Shown here: piece after piece, positions 35,685 to 46,745 of the stretch
Layout: each line of letters begins with the position of its first letter
How positions within the stretch are numbered: position 1 is the stretch's first letter
DNA from: Temnopleurus reevesii
Lineage: Eukaryota; Echinodermata; Echinoidea; Temnopleuroida; Temnopleuridae
Direction of reading: 5' to 3'
Assembly: GCA_036244855.1 (NCBI GenBank)
Contig: BQKZ01000995.1
Span: forward strand, 45,070 to 109,069
DNA length: 64,000 nucleotides
Notes under the pieces: model-generated
What the model saw: the letters and a program-made list of their open reading frames with translations, nothing else
Databases searched by the model: none
Told to the model about the DNA's origin: nothing
Translations under genes and position numbers: made by a program

Positions 35685-35872
35685 GTGTATGGACTCCACC
35701 ACAGAGCAACGCACCTGTAAATCACGTCTCCGATCAGATTGCCCCGCCTCCACCGTCATCGAGGGAGGATGACCGTTTAGTAGCGCCGGTCTGGACTCCG
35801 GGCGGTCCACCGGTCCAGAAAGAGTTCAAGTCAGTCAGCAGGCCCAGCAAGAATAGCACCGTCAAACCTCCA
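35685..35872 (+). CDS. SORBS-like gene, Pro-rich exon with PVWTPGGPP motif
   Basis: The acceptor is CCCCCACATCGAAG and the donor CCTCCA|GTATGA. The 188 nt enter in phase 1 and leave in phase 0. It encodes VWTPPQSNAPVNHVSDQIAP, PPPSSREDDRLVAPVWTPGG, PPVQKEFKSVSRPSKNSTVK and PP. The VWTPPQ/VWTPGG pair is a small internal repeat. The phase-0 exit matches the next exon exactly, so these two form an obligatory pair. Confidence 0.8.
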
Positions 35873-35895
35873 GTATGATTATTTTTTCATTTTTA

Positions 35896-36025
35896 GGCCC
35901 CGGTCACATAGGGCCCTGGAAGCAACACGATTCAACACGACTAATTGTTCTGAGGCAGTTAACTGTGAATTAATAAAGAGTCGTGTTGAATCGTGTTGCT
36001 TTGGGGGTCCTATGTGATAGGGGCC
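35896..36025. mobile_element. MITE-2, intact copy (130 bp), TTA duplication
   Basis: It starts GGCCCCGGTCACATAGGGCC, ends GGGGCC and is flanked by TTA on both sides. Inner arms carry AAGCAACACGATTCAACACG and its complement. It sits 23 nt downstream of the preceding 5' splice site. Confidence 0.8.
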
Positions 36026-36030
36026 TTAGG

Positions 36031-36330
36031 CTAAAGAATATTATTCATTTATACAATGAATGACAATATGAAAAATAGGATCGGTTTGTAATTTCTCTTC
36101 TTCAGTGTGAATTTCTAATTCTCAGGGCTAAAAATTATGATTCATTCATACAATGAATTTAACAATTTGAAGAAAATAAATAGGATCAGTTTGTAATTTC
36201 TTTTCTTTAGTATGAATTTTCTAATTCTTAGGGCGAAAAAATACGATTCATTTATTCAATGAATAACAATTTGAAAAAAAATGTTGGATCAAGCTGTCAA
36301 ATTTTCTCTTCAGTATAATTGATTTTTTTT
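36031..36330. repeat. Tandem repeat, about 100-bp unit, 3 copies
   Basis: Units share CATTTATACAATGAATGACA-like, TAGGATCGGTTTGTAATTTC and TGAATTTCTAATTCTCAGGG. The third copy is truncated. Confidence 0.75.
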
Positions 36331-36851
36331 GTCGACACCTTCCATGTGGAAAAATATGACTTTCAAATCATTTTCAGGTTGTTTCTTTACATGTCTTTTA
36401 ATTAATTCATTATGATTTCATACAAATGAAAAGTGAGGAAAAAGACCCCCAAAATATTAGGTCAGGCCATTTTATTAGTATCTGTCAATGGAGGACAACC
36501 AAAAATGTATGTTTCTCCATTTATAAAATTTTCAAGCTGCATGTTTAAAAAAAAAAGAATCCAGCTTTTGGAAAGGTCAAAGTCTGATAATGGCGTAGCT
36601 GCCAATTATTACTAATTTTAGTAGTCGTTCATTTTGGCCTCATTTCAGCTATGTGAATGATTAAATTAGACCAATACAGGAAGAATATGAAGCAGTGGAA
36701 GAAGAACAAGGGAAGTAAGAAGGTCTTGTATTATGGGTTTTTTATAGCTTAGTTTGATCTGATATTTGGTACGTTACCTATTTTTAGAAGAAATTTGACT
36801 ATTGATGTAAACATTGTATCGTCTCATATTCTATGAATATTTTCCCCCCAG

Positions 36852-37305
36852 TCCTTTTCATCATCTTCACCTGCTAGTCATACATGGAGCCCTCCCGGAG
36901 GCCAGGGGACCCCCTCCCCCCAGCCTAACACTCCCCATACCCCACAGTACAGCCAACCTCCTCAATTAGAACCTCTTCCAGACCCCTCCCACATACTCTC
37001 CCCGAGCTACGTCTCGCCCCAACATGCCCCACCCCCTCCCCAATTCGCCGGCAATGGCCCCACGTCGCCCCACCCTCCCAGCTATGGTGGACAACCCACA
37101 AGCCCCATCAGGGGTGGTCCCACATCACCCCACCCTCCTGCCTCCAGCCCAGGGGGACGACCAGTGCCTGCAAGCCCTGCCAGAGGAGTGCCTTACCAGC
37201 AGCAGCCGTCAGAGGGGGCGCCGCAGTTTGATGGAATGTCCAATGGCTATGGCTTCATACCAGCCAGTGCTGTGATGTCTGGGTCACCAGGAGCTGTACA
37301 ATCAG
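36852..37305 (+). CDS. SORBS-like gene, Pro/Ser/Gly-rich exon
   Basis: The acceptor is ATTTTCCCCCCAG and the donor CAATCAG|GTGAGA. The 454 nt enter in phase 0 and leave in phase 1. It encodes SFSSSSPASHTWSPPGGQGT, followed by PQYSQPPQLEPLPDPSHILS, and two NGPTSPHPPS/GGPTSPHPPA repeats. The end reads YGFIPASAVMSGSPGAVQSG. It is disordered and rich in SP/TSP sites. Codon usage and splice sites are clear. Confidence 0.85.
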
Positions 37306-39674
37306 GTGAGATACCTCCCTCTGGTCACAGCAAACGTCACTTATTTTTAAAGCTTGCCTTTAGTTTAGATATGTGACCCAATTCTTTTGTAAAGATTCAT
37401 AAATCGGCTGCAGGCATGATTTACCGACTTCAATCTTGTAGCAGGCTATCATGGCGATTACTAGAATAATACTCGGCTTTGCTTCACAACGCGAAACCTA
37501 TCTAAGATGTTAGATCTATGGGGAGCCAAAGTAAAAGATAATGTGCTCTGGAATACAATGAGATTCTAGCGGCTTTGAAAGTCATTTGTTTATAAAATAA
37601 CAACCATTGCAAAATGCGTAAATGACCTCTTCAGCAGTCCCTAGATTTGACGTTGTTAATAGCGGTCGCGTTGGAAACGAAAAGCCTAGTTATAAAAATG
37701 TGTGAAGTGCTATGAGCAGTGCTTGAACCTAGAGATTAAACTGAGCGCTACATTTTGAACAGAATGGACAAAAACAATTTTTGACAAATAAAACAACTTC
37801 ATTCAGGCATTCACAATAGCTCATTACACATAAAAGAAAGTACACTCACTATTCTTTTGTCTATTCTGGTCATAGTGAATTCTTCAGTAAAATTGCAAGA
37901 AGACATATCTTGCAATGCTTTCATACAGCTGTGCAACCTTTGCATTTATATTGCTCAGCATGGAGGAGAATTTCACTGTGAGCAGACGTGGACAAGGGAT
38001 TTTGGACAAAGTAAACAACTTCATTCAGGGATTCACAATAGATTAATACACATAAAAGAAAGTAACCTATTCATTGTGCAATGTCTGTTTGAAATACTTA
38101 CGCACAATATAATTTCTACAAATTGTATCTAACTAGTATGAATGCCTGAATGGAGTTGTTTTCTTTCCCCCCCAAATCCTTTGTCCCTTCTATTCACAGC
38201 GAAAGAAAATGAAGAGCCATTTTGATGAATCAAATGATAACTATTTCGCCATTTCTTTTGTCAGTAATGCGCATAGAAATAATAGATGATTTAATGGAAA
38301 TAACTTGTGGTTATTACTGGGTTGCTTGATAATTCTAGTAAACTTAAAACCAGATTTAAATAGCAAAAGCTGTTTTGTTAACACATTTAATGCAACTAAT
38401 TAGAGTAATTAACCTCCAGTTACAGACAAAATTCTAGGCCAATTAAATGCATAACTCTTTCACCATTATCAGTTTCATGATACAGCATCATTTATGAGGC
38501 AAAAAAAAATTGGTTGGATAACCTCAAATGCCATTTCTGAAAAATAGCGTTGGTCGATCGGAAAAAGTTCTGTCCAGGCCATTATCAGAGAGTTGAGGGC
38601 CTCCAAACAATTGCGTTATGTTTCTTTTTTTTAGATGTATTTGACATAGGGGAAAATTTAGGAGATCATGAAATTTTTTTTAGAGCATGGCCTGGTCGCT
38701 TGCTGCATGTATATTTTATTCACTAACTTAGATTTCATTTCATGAATGATTATATACCATTTCACTAACTGATACAAATGTATACACTTTTCTTGATAAT
38801 AATTATGTGGTATTTCTTAAACCAGGAAATAATAATTGAACTAAAATACTTGGAATCCAGTTTGAAGGTATTAGTTGTTACGATGTTTGAAAATCTTTTG
38901 GGTTGTGAAGAACAACCATTCTGTGACAGGCATGTACACAATATGCGTCAATTAGTGAACTGGTCTTTGAGGATGAAATTTAGGGTTCAGGTAAAAATAT
39001 TTGTTCTGATTAAAACATGGTAATCCTGAATATCTTGAAGATTGATTTGAAACTGGCAAATATATGAATCAATTATATATGTACATTGTACATTAAAATA
39101 TTCAAAATGTTCCCAAAATTGCATTGAATTAAAACAAATACACTGTATATTACACAATACAATCTAATATCTTCTCCAACATATTTTCAGTCAGTTTTTG
39201 CTTCATCTCTGCACATTTTCATGAAATATAAAATACTATTATGATATGAAATGAATGAAAGTGTTGTAAAGTTGTTAGTTACATCACATTCAATTCCTTG
39301 TTGTATAGGAGTCAGTAAATGGTGATATGAATAGTCAATTTCATGATGTTAGTAAGAATGCATTATAATAATAACATGACAATTTTAGATAACTTTAGAT
39401 TGCTTGATAATCTTATTGTTAATTTGATAGTAAAGATTGCAATGAAGAAGAATGTTAACATTTCTAAATATAAATCATGCTCATAATATCTGTATATTTT
39501 AACAAAGTGCACTTGATGATAATGATTATGATGATGATATATCTTTTAACTTCATTAATATCATCTTTTTTCCATCTCTTTCATTTGTGCATCCTTAACC
39601 ATACTTTCACTCACACCACCGACTTTCATTTGCATTTAAATCGGACTTGATTTTGGTTGTCTGCGGGGGCGTAG
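37306..39674 (+). other. Intron
   Basis: It contains a partial MITE-3 (37752-37877) and a full MITE-3 (37974-38202), otherwise AT-rich sequence with no exon recognised. Confidence 0.6.
37974..38202. mobile_element. MITE-3 copy
   Basis: The left arm CACTGTGAGCAGACGTGGAC with GGACAAAGTAAACAACTTCA is inverted at the right as TGAATGGAGTTGTTTTC and CCTTTGTCCCTTCTATTCAC. A diverged partial copy is at 37752-37877. Confidence 0.7.
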
Positions 39675-39749
39675 ATTTGTTGACATGGGGCACACAGGCC
39701 GACCCCGCCCCTCTTCCGTCGACCAATGACAATTCAACGATAATCCTCG
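39675..39749 (+). CDS. SORBS-like gene, 75-nt cassette exon
   Basis: The acceptor is GCGGGGGCGTAG, with a weak pyrimidine tract, and the donor CCTCG|GTGAGA. Phase 1 on both sides. It encodes LLTWGTQADPAPLPSTNDNS and TIIL. It is open in one frame and GC-rich against its flanks. The acceptor is the uncertain part: CACACAG at 39693 would also be usable but gives a different phase. Confidence 0.55.
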
Positions 39750-40095
39750 GTGAGATGTTCAATGTTGGAAATCTGTCTGTGTGCTTTTTACAGCTTAGCA
39801 AAGCTTTTTTAAGCAGAGCAATTTGTACAAACTTCTTTGTGCTTTCTGTTTTTTATTTGCACAATCACATTGAAAAAAATTCTTGCAATTTTACCCCTAT
39901 AGGTAATAGTATCATTTATTTGTGAGAGCCATGATATAGACAAGTTTTTCTTCTCTTTAGCTTTGTTGTTTACAATTATTTTTTTTCTGAAAAAGAAAAT
40001 TTTGTGCAACCGACCTATTTCTGCAGTGATTTAACAAATTTGTAGATGCCTTCAAAATATTAGAAGTTTTTAAGATTTGATTCACAACTAACATT

Positions 40096-40348
40096 CACCA
40101 TGAGCAGAAGGGACAAAGGATTTTGGACAAAGTAAACAACTTCATTCAAGCCTTCACAATTACTAGATACACACAAAAGATAGTTCCTTCCCTCTTATTC
40201 TGTGGAAGAACTGCCAAACAGGAGTTGCACTTGTTTGGTAAATGAAACATGGAATTACTTTCTTTTGTGTCCATGAAGCTATATTGTGAAGGCTTGAATG
40301 TAGCTGTTTACTTTGTCCCAAATCTGTTGTCCCTTCTGCTTACAGTGA
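40096..40348. mobile_element. MITE-3 copy, best preserved (about 250 bp)
   Basis: The left arm AGCAGAAGGGACAAAGGATT and GGACAAAGTAAACAACTTCA are mirrored by GTTTACTTTGTCCCAAATCT and TTGTCCCTTCTGCTTACAGT. Arms are about 60 nt. No coding capacity. Confidence 0.8.
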
Positions 40349-41015
40349 TTTGGTCTGAATTAACTGTAAACACATGTGTTTGACTTGTATGAAGATGGTA
40401 ACTTACAAAAATTTCATTTTCATTTTGCACTCATCAACTTTGTGACCTACCATAGCATTTTCACTTCCCATTAAATCACCCCCATTGAAATCTAATTTTT
40501 TGCATTGTTCAGTGGAAACTAGAATGGTCCAATATTGTAATATTTCTATAGATCTTATATTCCTAGTCCCAGTTCTTTTTTATATACCATTTTTTTTTTT
40601 AGATATGTATGATAATGTTAAAGTCACTTTTATCTCTTCACTATGGAGATTACTTTAAAAATGTATTATGAATGCATATTTTTTTTTAGAGATGTCATAG
40701 CCTAGAATAATATTACAAGTTTGAAATCATTTGCAATTTTCATTTTATTTTTCACTTCATTTTTCATTTACACCATTCATGTTAATTTTTTCTTCTTTTA
40801 GAATTGAAAGGTCTTTATATGTTTTTGTAAATGCACAAAATGCAATTTCATTTGTACAACTGTCCATTTAGTAAAGTGTTGATCCTGCATATAAGGGATA
40901 TAAGGGACTTTAACTTTTCAAATCTCAGAATCAGTCCCCCCCCCCTAAAAAAAAAGAAGAAGAAGAAATGACAGATTTAAGTATAATCTGTGCAGAAAAT
41001 GGGATATGTGCCGAA

Positions 41016-41052
41016 CCCCCCCCCCCCCCCCCCCCCCCCCCAAGAAAAAAAA
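41016..41052. repeat. Poly-C tract followed by poly-A tract
   Basis: A run of about 26 C is directly followed by AAGAAAAAAAAA. Similar C-then-A tracts occur at 6961-6981, 10407-10430, 34771-34791 and 40935-40952. Confidence 0.9.
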
Positions 41053-41522
41053 ATGAATAAAATAATTTCATTTTTTTTTTAATATTCCTCTTGAAACATG
41101 GGACACTTTTGATTCTGATTCTGGCGTCAATACTACATGAAATTTGCAAGCCCTAAATGAGTTGACTTGATTTTGAAAAGAAAATCAATGAAGGAAACTT
41201 TCCAAATAAAGAATTATAAGTAGAATGTATTTTAGACTGCTTGAAAATATACAATATGTACCACATCTGATTTCAAATCAGACAGAATATTCTTGGTTTA
41301 TGTCTATTTTTCAATCAAAGAAATACAAAACCTGAATGCGTTCCTTGCATTATTTTGCACATTCAAATCATACATGCCACCCCTCTTAAATATTCGTCAG
41401 GTTGAAAACTAGAATTGGAATTTCCAAACAACTGAACCAGAAGAATTATCATGGGAAAAGCATGATAGCAACAGCATTTTGTGAAGTTATAAGTTACTCA
41501 CTGAATTTATCCCAAATTTATC

Positions 41523-41555
41523 TTTTGATTTGATTTGATTTGATTTGATTTATTT
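41523..41555. repeat. (TTTGA)n pentanucleotide microsatellite
   Basis: About six tandem GATTT/TTTGA units followed by TTTATTTATTT. Confidence 0.85.
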
Positions 41556-41753
41556 ATTTCCATTTCGCTAACAAACAATATAACAAAAATTAAGTGTGAA
41601 CAGTTTCGAGTAAACATAAATTGAACAAATTCTCATTATTATTCCAGAAGTTTCCCACAGAAACACTATTCTGTGTTCTTTGAAATATGATTAATATGTT
41701 TTGTCGGGATTATTTAACTTTTTTCTTCGCTCCCTGAAAATTTCCTTTGTCAG

Positions 41754-41944
41754 ATCCATCAAATCTTCCACCTGGTGCGCTGTTCCAAAAACAAACAGTA
41801 GATGGCGACGTTGTGCACACCGACACCTTCTACCCGGTACAGAACGTGACGAGAAAAACGTCCACTGTAACGAAGCACGAAGCGCCGAACTACGAGGGTA
41901 TAGGTCCAAGAGACAAAGATGGATTACCCCTTGGTCTTAGACAG
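41754..41944 (+). CDS. SORBS-like gene, SoHo domain exon 1
   Basis: The acceptor is TTTCCTTTGTCAG and the donor AGACAG|GTTTGT. The 191 nt enter in phase 1 and leave in phase 0. It encodes PSNLPPGALFQKQTVDGDVV, then HTDTFYPVQNVTRKTSTVTK and a C-terminal EGIGPRDKDGLPLGLRQ. The IGPxDxxGxPLxLR segment is the start of the sorbin-homology (SoHo) domain known from the SORBS family, where SoHo binds flotillin in lipid rafts (family knowledge). The phase-0 exit joins exactly to the next exon, which carries the rest of the domain. Confidence 0.9.
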
Positions 41945-41953
41945 GTTTGTAGA

Positions 41954-42207
41954 GTAATAATAATGATAATACACAACATTTATATAGCGCGGAATACAAA
42001 GTGTTTCTAAGAGCTCTGTGCATTATTACCCGGCTATAGCATGGCTACCAATCAACGCTCACTGCATTCAAGGAATATCTTCCTACCGGTACCCATTCAC
42101 CTCACCTGGGTTGAGTGCAGCACAATGCGGATAAATTTCTTGCTGAAGGAAACTGACGCCATGGTTGGGATTCGAACCTACGACCCTCGGGTTGAAAGGC
42201 GAATATT
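41954..42207 (-). mobile_element. tRNA-derived SINE S1, reverse orientation
   Basis: The (AAT)n tail complement starts about 10 nt after the SoHo exon donor. AACATTTATATAGCGC, TACCCGGCTATAGCATGGCT and AATTTCTTGCTGAAGGAAAC follow, then GATTCGAACCTACGACCCTC as the B box complement. Nearly full length. Confidence 0.85.
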
Positions 42208-42254
42208 AAATGTTAATACTGAAAACAGTGTAAGGTTGAGTTTACATAAAGTTA

Positions 42255-42734
42255 TAAAAGCCCAAATAAATTTTTTTAAGGATTAAGAAATTAGAGTTTT
42301 TTCGGGATGTTTATCATGACATATATATCTTACACACCTTTCAAGACCAGTGCATATTTTTTGCGAACTGGCCCTTATTTAAATTTGAATTTGACCGCTA
42401 GACCATATTCGCGCCCTCTCTTGGTAATAACAATATTTTGGTTTTGTTATCGAGCATATGCAAGGATATTTCCGACAAAAGCATAAAAAAGGTATACACA
42501 AAGTTGGAATTCTGAAATTTGAGATGTTATTTATCAAGAAAGAAAATATTGATTTAGTCTTGGGGTACCTGGGACTTGCACATTTTAGGTTATACCTTTA
42601 CCAAAATTCCTTCATTTTTCATGCAATCTTTTGTACAATATATTGATGATACTATATTTAATTTCATATAGATTTGAAGACAAAAGTTAGGGGCAAAAAT
42701 ATTTGCTTTTGCAAAAACTGTATTTGGGCTTTAA
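42255..42734. mobile_element. TTAA-flanked MITE, family T1, copy 2
   Basis: AAAGCCCAAATAAATTTTTT at the left and AACTGTATTTGGGCTTTAA at the right. The interior shares GGGATGTTTATCATGA, GCCCTCTCTTGGTAA and TTATCAAGAAAGAAAATATT with the copy at 8479. Confidence 0.7.
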
Positions 42735-42763
42735 CCTATGCTGTATTCTGAAATGATGCCAGG

Positions 42764-42974
42764 TTTAGAGATGCCGACCTTCCAGAATATGCAGAAAAAT
42801 AGAAATTAGAATGAAACTAAAAAAACAACTGAACCAATTATTTTTCTCCTGAAAAGAGGCAAATGACTCTTGGGTACCCTGCTTTCTTTCATGAGAAAGT
42901 ATTTGGTTCAGTTGTTTGGTGAGTCACATTTTTTTATCCTCATGCACAAATTGAAAGGGTTTGCATCCCTTGGT
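42764..42974. mobile_element. MITE related to 35059, diverged
   Basis: TTTAGAGATGCCGACCTTCC at the left and GGGTTTGCATCCCTTGG at the right; AACAACTGAACCAA is inverted as TTGGTTCAGTTGTT. Confidence 0.55.
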
Positions 42975-43027
42975 AGACTGAGTTCACATAGATATATAAG
43001 CTATGCTGTTGAAAATATCAGGATTGT

Positions 43028-43190
43028 GTTTGACAAAGCTCTTCGTAGAGGTTCGCGCAATTGTACGAACAACTGGAGACGACTGCCTGCACTCGTTGAT
43101 AATCCATTAAACACTGAATCATATCTGAGAAAGGGTCACCAGTCATGTACAGTGTCGTGGGTACCTCTACGAATAGCTTTATGAAACTGG
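43028..43190. mobile_element. Short inverted-repeat element
   Basis: TTTGACAAAGCTCTTCGTAG at the left corresponds to CTACGAATAGCTTTATGAAA at the right, around a GC-richer interior that includes CGCGCAATTGTACGAACAAC. Confidence 0.55.
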
Positions 43191-43410
43191 TCTTGGTAAG
43201 ATTAACTGAGAATGATTCTGTTGGAACCAAACTTCATTTTGATAAATAATTTTGTGGAAGATCAGGGCCCTTTTTGCCAAACCTTTATTAGTATTTACTT
43301 TATCTAACTAATATAAAGAAGTTGTGTAATCTTTTCCATTGGTTTCTGTATTGGCAAGTATTATTATTTGTTGCTAATTTTTAATCAATTTCAATTCAAT
43401 TTTATTTTAG

Positions 43411-43486
43411 CATGTGAAAGAAGACAACAGGCACGACTGGTATAAGGAGATGTTCAAGTCTATTCATAAACAAGACAAAGATGAAG
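43411..43486 (+). CDS. SORBS-like gene, SoHo domain exon 2
   Basis: The acceptor is ATTTTATTTTAG and the donor GATGAAG|GTAACT. The 76 nt enter in phase 0 and leave in phase 1. It encodes HVKEDNRHDWYKEMFKSIHK and QDKDE. The DWYKxMFKxIHK block is the diagnostic core of the SoHo domain in SORBS1/2/3 and fly CAP, and is the best single piece of family evidence in the window. Decayed fragments of this exon occur in the following intron. Confidence 0.92.
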
Positions 43487-43573
43487 GTAACTTACCATGC
43501 ACCTCCACCTTTCATTCCGTGGCACCCTCTTGCACCCCTCAGTGTCCCCCACACTCCCCAATTGCTGGTCATT

Positions 43574-43616
43574 TTACCCCCATGGAGATGTTCAAGTTTA
43601 TTCATGAATCCAAATA
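43574..43616 (+). pseudogene. Decayed SoHo exon fragment
   Basis: ATGGAGATGTTCAAGTTTAT then TCATGAATCCAAATAA would read MEMFKFIHESK and stop, against KEMFKSIHKQDK in the real exon 90 nt upstream. There is no splice site at either edge. Confidence 0.5.
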
Positions 43617-43896
43617 AATGACACAAAATGAATTTGGATAATAGTATAATAAAGGAAATGCAACTTTTTAATAAGAACATGAAACTACATAAAGTTAAGA
43701 TTTATATTTTGATCAATATTGCAACATATAGAAAATATCAATAGAGAGCACTATTTTGTTATTGTGTAACTGTTGATCGAATTGGTGTTTTGACAATTTT
43801 ATGTAGCTTCTTCAGCTGAAGATGAAGCATTTTTACTTCGAATCATGTTCTAATGAAAAAGTTGTGATTTCTTCAATATACCATTATCTTTTCATA

Positions 43897-44020
43897 AACA
43901 TAATGAAGATGGTGATTTGCCATGCACCCCTCCCCTCCCATCTTTTACATCCCTTGCACCCCTAGTGTCCCCATGGTCACCCCTCCACTGTTGGTTCTTT
44001 TACCCCATGCACTTGTATTA
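43897..44020 (+). pseudogene. Decayed copy of the SoHo exon 3' end and following intron
   Basis: CATAAACATAATGAAGATGG, then TGATTTGCCATGCACCCCTC and the CCCTTGCACCCCTAGTGTCC block parallel 43468-43575. The donor GGTAACT has become GGTGATT. Confidence 0.6.
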
Positions 44021-45539
44021 AAGATCCTCACCACTTCCACTCTTCATTTCACTAGCCATACCTTTTCTGTTTAATTTTTTTTTTTACATATTTCTCATAA
44101 ATTTGACCAAAGAGATTTAAGGCATTGCTTTACCAAAATTAATTCAAGGGAATAACATTAAAAAAAATAATAATATCTGTGGAATAAGGGGAATAACTCG
44201 GAGAGATTTATTTGCAAAAAGAAATAATATTTTTAGAGGATTTTGAGAATGCAACAATTTACTCACAGAACCTTTAATATTTGACAAATATATAATGTTA
44301 ACAAGGATGTAAAATGTTTCAGACATTACTTCTGAGAGACAACATCAATGATCTCCATCGATAAAGCTATTTCAATTATCCCTGAGAAATGAAATGTCTT
44401 TGTTTGGGTCTGAAATACTTAATAATTCTATCACTTTCCTTTATCCAATAAGTGTCAAGCCCTGTCTTGGCCATATGATCCTAAACCTATTTCCCTGCAT
44501 GAATTCTAAAATTGCACTTTTATTTCATTTAATGTCCTATCCTTTTTTTCCTTTCACCAACCTGAAGCACATTTTAGGGCACAATTATTTCATTATTCTT
44601 TTTTTCTTTTCATTTATTTTTGTTACTACCATATTTTATTTATCTTTTATTTTATGGATTAACCGATGAAGGCCCGACAACATTGGTTCACATTCTGTAT
44701 TCCGATAATGCACCATGCAATTTCTTGAAATGTGGCATGGAATTAAATTATTTGCAGAATAACTTTGCTGCACAAGAGCTTTTATTGTTATTATTTTTTA
44801 TTCTTGTTGTTGTTGTAGTTTGCACAGTGGATGATCACTGTTCTGGCATTGCATTTTTGTGTGTCAATGCCAGAATTTTTGTTAAATTTGTTAAAAGTTT
44901 GTACTGCGAAATATTATTTTATTTTTATATTATTTTTATTATTATTATATTATTTTGCTACTATCATGGATTGAAAATGAATAAGATGGTTCATTGGAGC
45001 ATGTTTATATTATTTCTATTATTTCTTATTAACAAGCTGTAATTCACAATTTTAGCTGCAAACCAAGGAATAGGAAAACAAATTAAATTGTTTATTTTTA
45101 AAATCATTATACAAAGTTGGTGAAAGGGAACCACGTGTACATATATATGATAGCTCAGTATTTAGTGTATTCTTAGGGACAGATATGTTAGATAATTAAC
45201 CATTATATATTTAGCATAATCATTAAAATTTATATGTACCATGCAAAAAGATAAAAGGGCATTATAAGGCACAATCAAGATATAAAATCCTGTTGAAAGC
45301 GTCTCCTTTTAAATGAATAACTTTTGTTGGTTGGGTAACACCAATTCTCTGTTTTACTTAGTAATAGCTATACAATACTAGTATTTCACAAAATATAATT
45401 TTAGAACAAAAATATTGTTATAGCCCATTGACAACTGGAATCAGGTAATCTTTATACAAAGCCTATAGGAATCAAATAATTTAAACAGGTTTAAAATGAA
45501 TTGTTATTATTTTTGACAGGTCATTATTGCAGTTTTTAC

Positions 45540-45665
45540 AATACCCAATCCCTCTACCAGTTGATAGAATACACTATTACCCATCCCCTTGATAGATTCC
45601 ACTACCCCCGTCTGACTGGATAGAATATACTATCCATTTCCATCTAGATAGATTATACTATCAAC
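45540..45665. repeat. Degenerate tandem repeat, about 32-bp unit
   Basis: Variants of GATAGAATACACTATTACCC recur about four times (TTGATAGAATACACTA, CTTGATAGATTCCACTA, CTGGATAGAATATACTA, CTAGATAGATTATACTA). Confidence 0.65.
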
Positions 45666-45724
45666 ATACGTCATTGATTGTATATATCCTCCCCATTTCC
45701 TTTCATACATTCTATTTTCTCCAG

Positions 45725-45763
45725 ATGATAGTGACGGTTTTTCACCTGCACACAATATAGAAG
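45725..45763 (+). CDS. SORBS-like gene, 39-nt acidic microexon
   Basis: The acceptor TTCTATTTTCTCCAG is strong; the donor GAAG|GTTAAA is weaker. Phase 1 on both sides. It encodes DSDGFSPAHNIE plus split codons (preceded by D when spliced after G). It resembles the acidic SDS-containing exon at 50055 and is probably alternatively spliced. Confidence 0.6.
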
Positions 45764-46478
45764 GTTAAAATATTATTATTTTTTGTCATCTTAGCTTACC
45801 ATAGTCCATCAGCTTCATTATCATGCCCATGTGATCTAACACAAGCAGCTTTCCATAATTTCGTTGACAATCCATTTCGTCTTATTCATCCAATTGATAG
45901 TTAAGTTTATGTTAATATTAAAAACTCGATATTTTGAGTATTGTCTTTATGTTCTGAAAATTGTCCAAAATGTTGTTTGTACCTGTATTTAATTAGGTGT
46001 ATGAGCATTTAAAATTAAATTACAATGTTAATATAACAAAGATATGTTAGGCGAGTTTAATCATTAGGGATTCAGAATCGTTTTCCAAAACCAACTCTAG
46101 CTTGGATTGTTTTTGCAATCATGATGACATTGATTATTGTCCCAAAACAAAATTACCCCTCAATAATTTTGATGAAGCCCATCAGAGAATCTTGGCAATA
46201 ATTTTCCACATCTTTCACAGTTTATTTGGATTTGATTTTCACAATTACTTTTTAAAAGTTTTCATACTTTGACCACATATTTTGAGTGAAATGATGAAAT
46301 TCAAGACTCGATTTGTAATATGATGGAAATTTTCTTGATATATAATGAAATATTTCTCACATAATTCTAATTAGACTGTGTATATTTCCATTTTAGAGAA
46401 AAAAAATATTTCCTCCGCATGTCCCCCAAAACTCTATTACATTGTCCGCTATGAAATCAGAATTTGACCACATCCAAT

Positions 46479-46745
46479 TTTTCCATTTTCTTTTTCACTT
46501 TATGCTCACCTTACATACGGAACACACAATAAAATATTTACTCAAACATTTTTTCCATTTTCTTTTTCACTTTATGCTCACCTTAAATATGGAACACAAA
46601 AAAATATTTGCTCAAAACATTTTTTCCATTTTCTTTTTCACTTTATGCTCACCTTACATATGGAACACAAAAATATTTACTCATAACATTTTTCCATTTT
46701 CTTTTTCACTTGAAAACACACAATAAAAAATATTCACTCAAACAT
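46479..46745. repeat. Tandem repeat, about 71-bp unit, nearly 4 copies
   Basis: Units start with TTTTCCATTTTCTTTTTCAC at 46479, 46551, 46622 and about 46690 and contain TTTATGCTCACCTTACATA. Confidence 0.85.

Larger units (their letters stand above)
39750..41753 (+). other. Intron
   Basis: It contains MITE-3 (40096-40348), two poly-C/poly-A tracts (40935-40955 and 41016-41052) and a (TTTGA)n repeat (41523-41555). Confidence 0.6.
43487..45724 (+). other. Intron with exon-derived fragments
   Basis: It carries partial copies of the SoHo exon end and its flank (43574-43616 and 43897-44020). The rest is AT-rich, with one 11-bp hairpin (TTCTGGCATTG at 44841 and its complement at 44865). Open frames at 44394-45042 are hydrophobic by T-richness and are not credible genes. 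Confidence 0.6.

Noticed and set aside
36681..36715. Possible 35-nt exon reading EEYEAVEEEQG with donor GTAAGA
   Set aside because: The length is not compatible with the phase-0 intron it lies in, and the pyrimidine tract is poor.
44394..45042. Two hydrophobic open frames resembling membrane proteins
   Set aside because: Very T-rich intron sequence, no consensus splice sites, no homology recognised.
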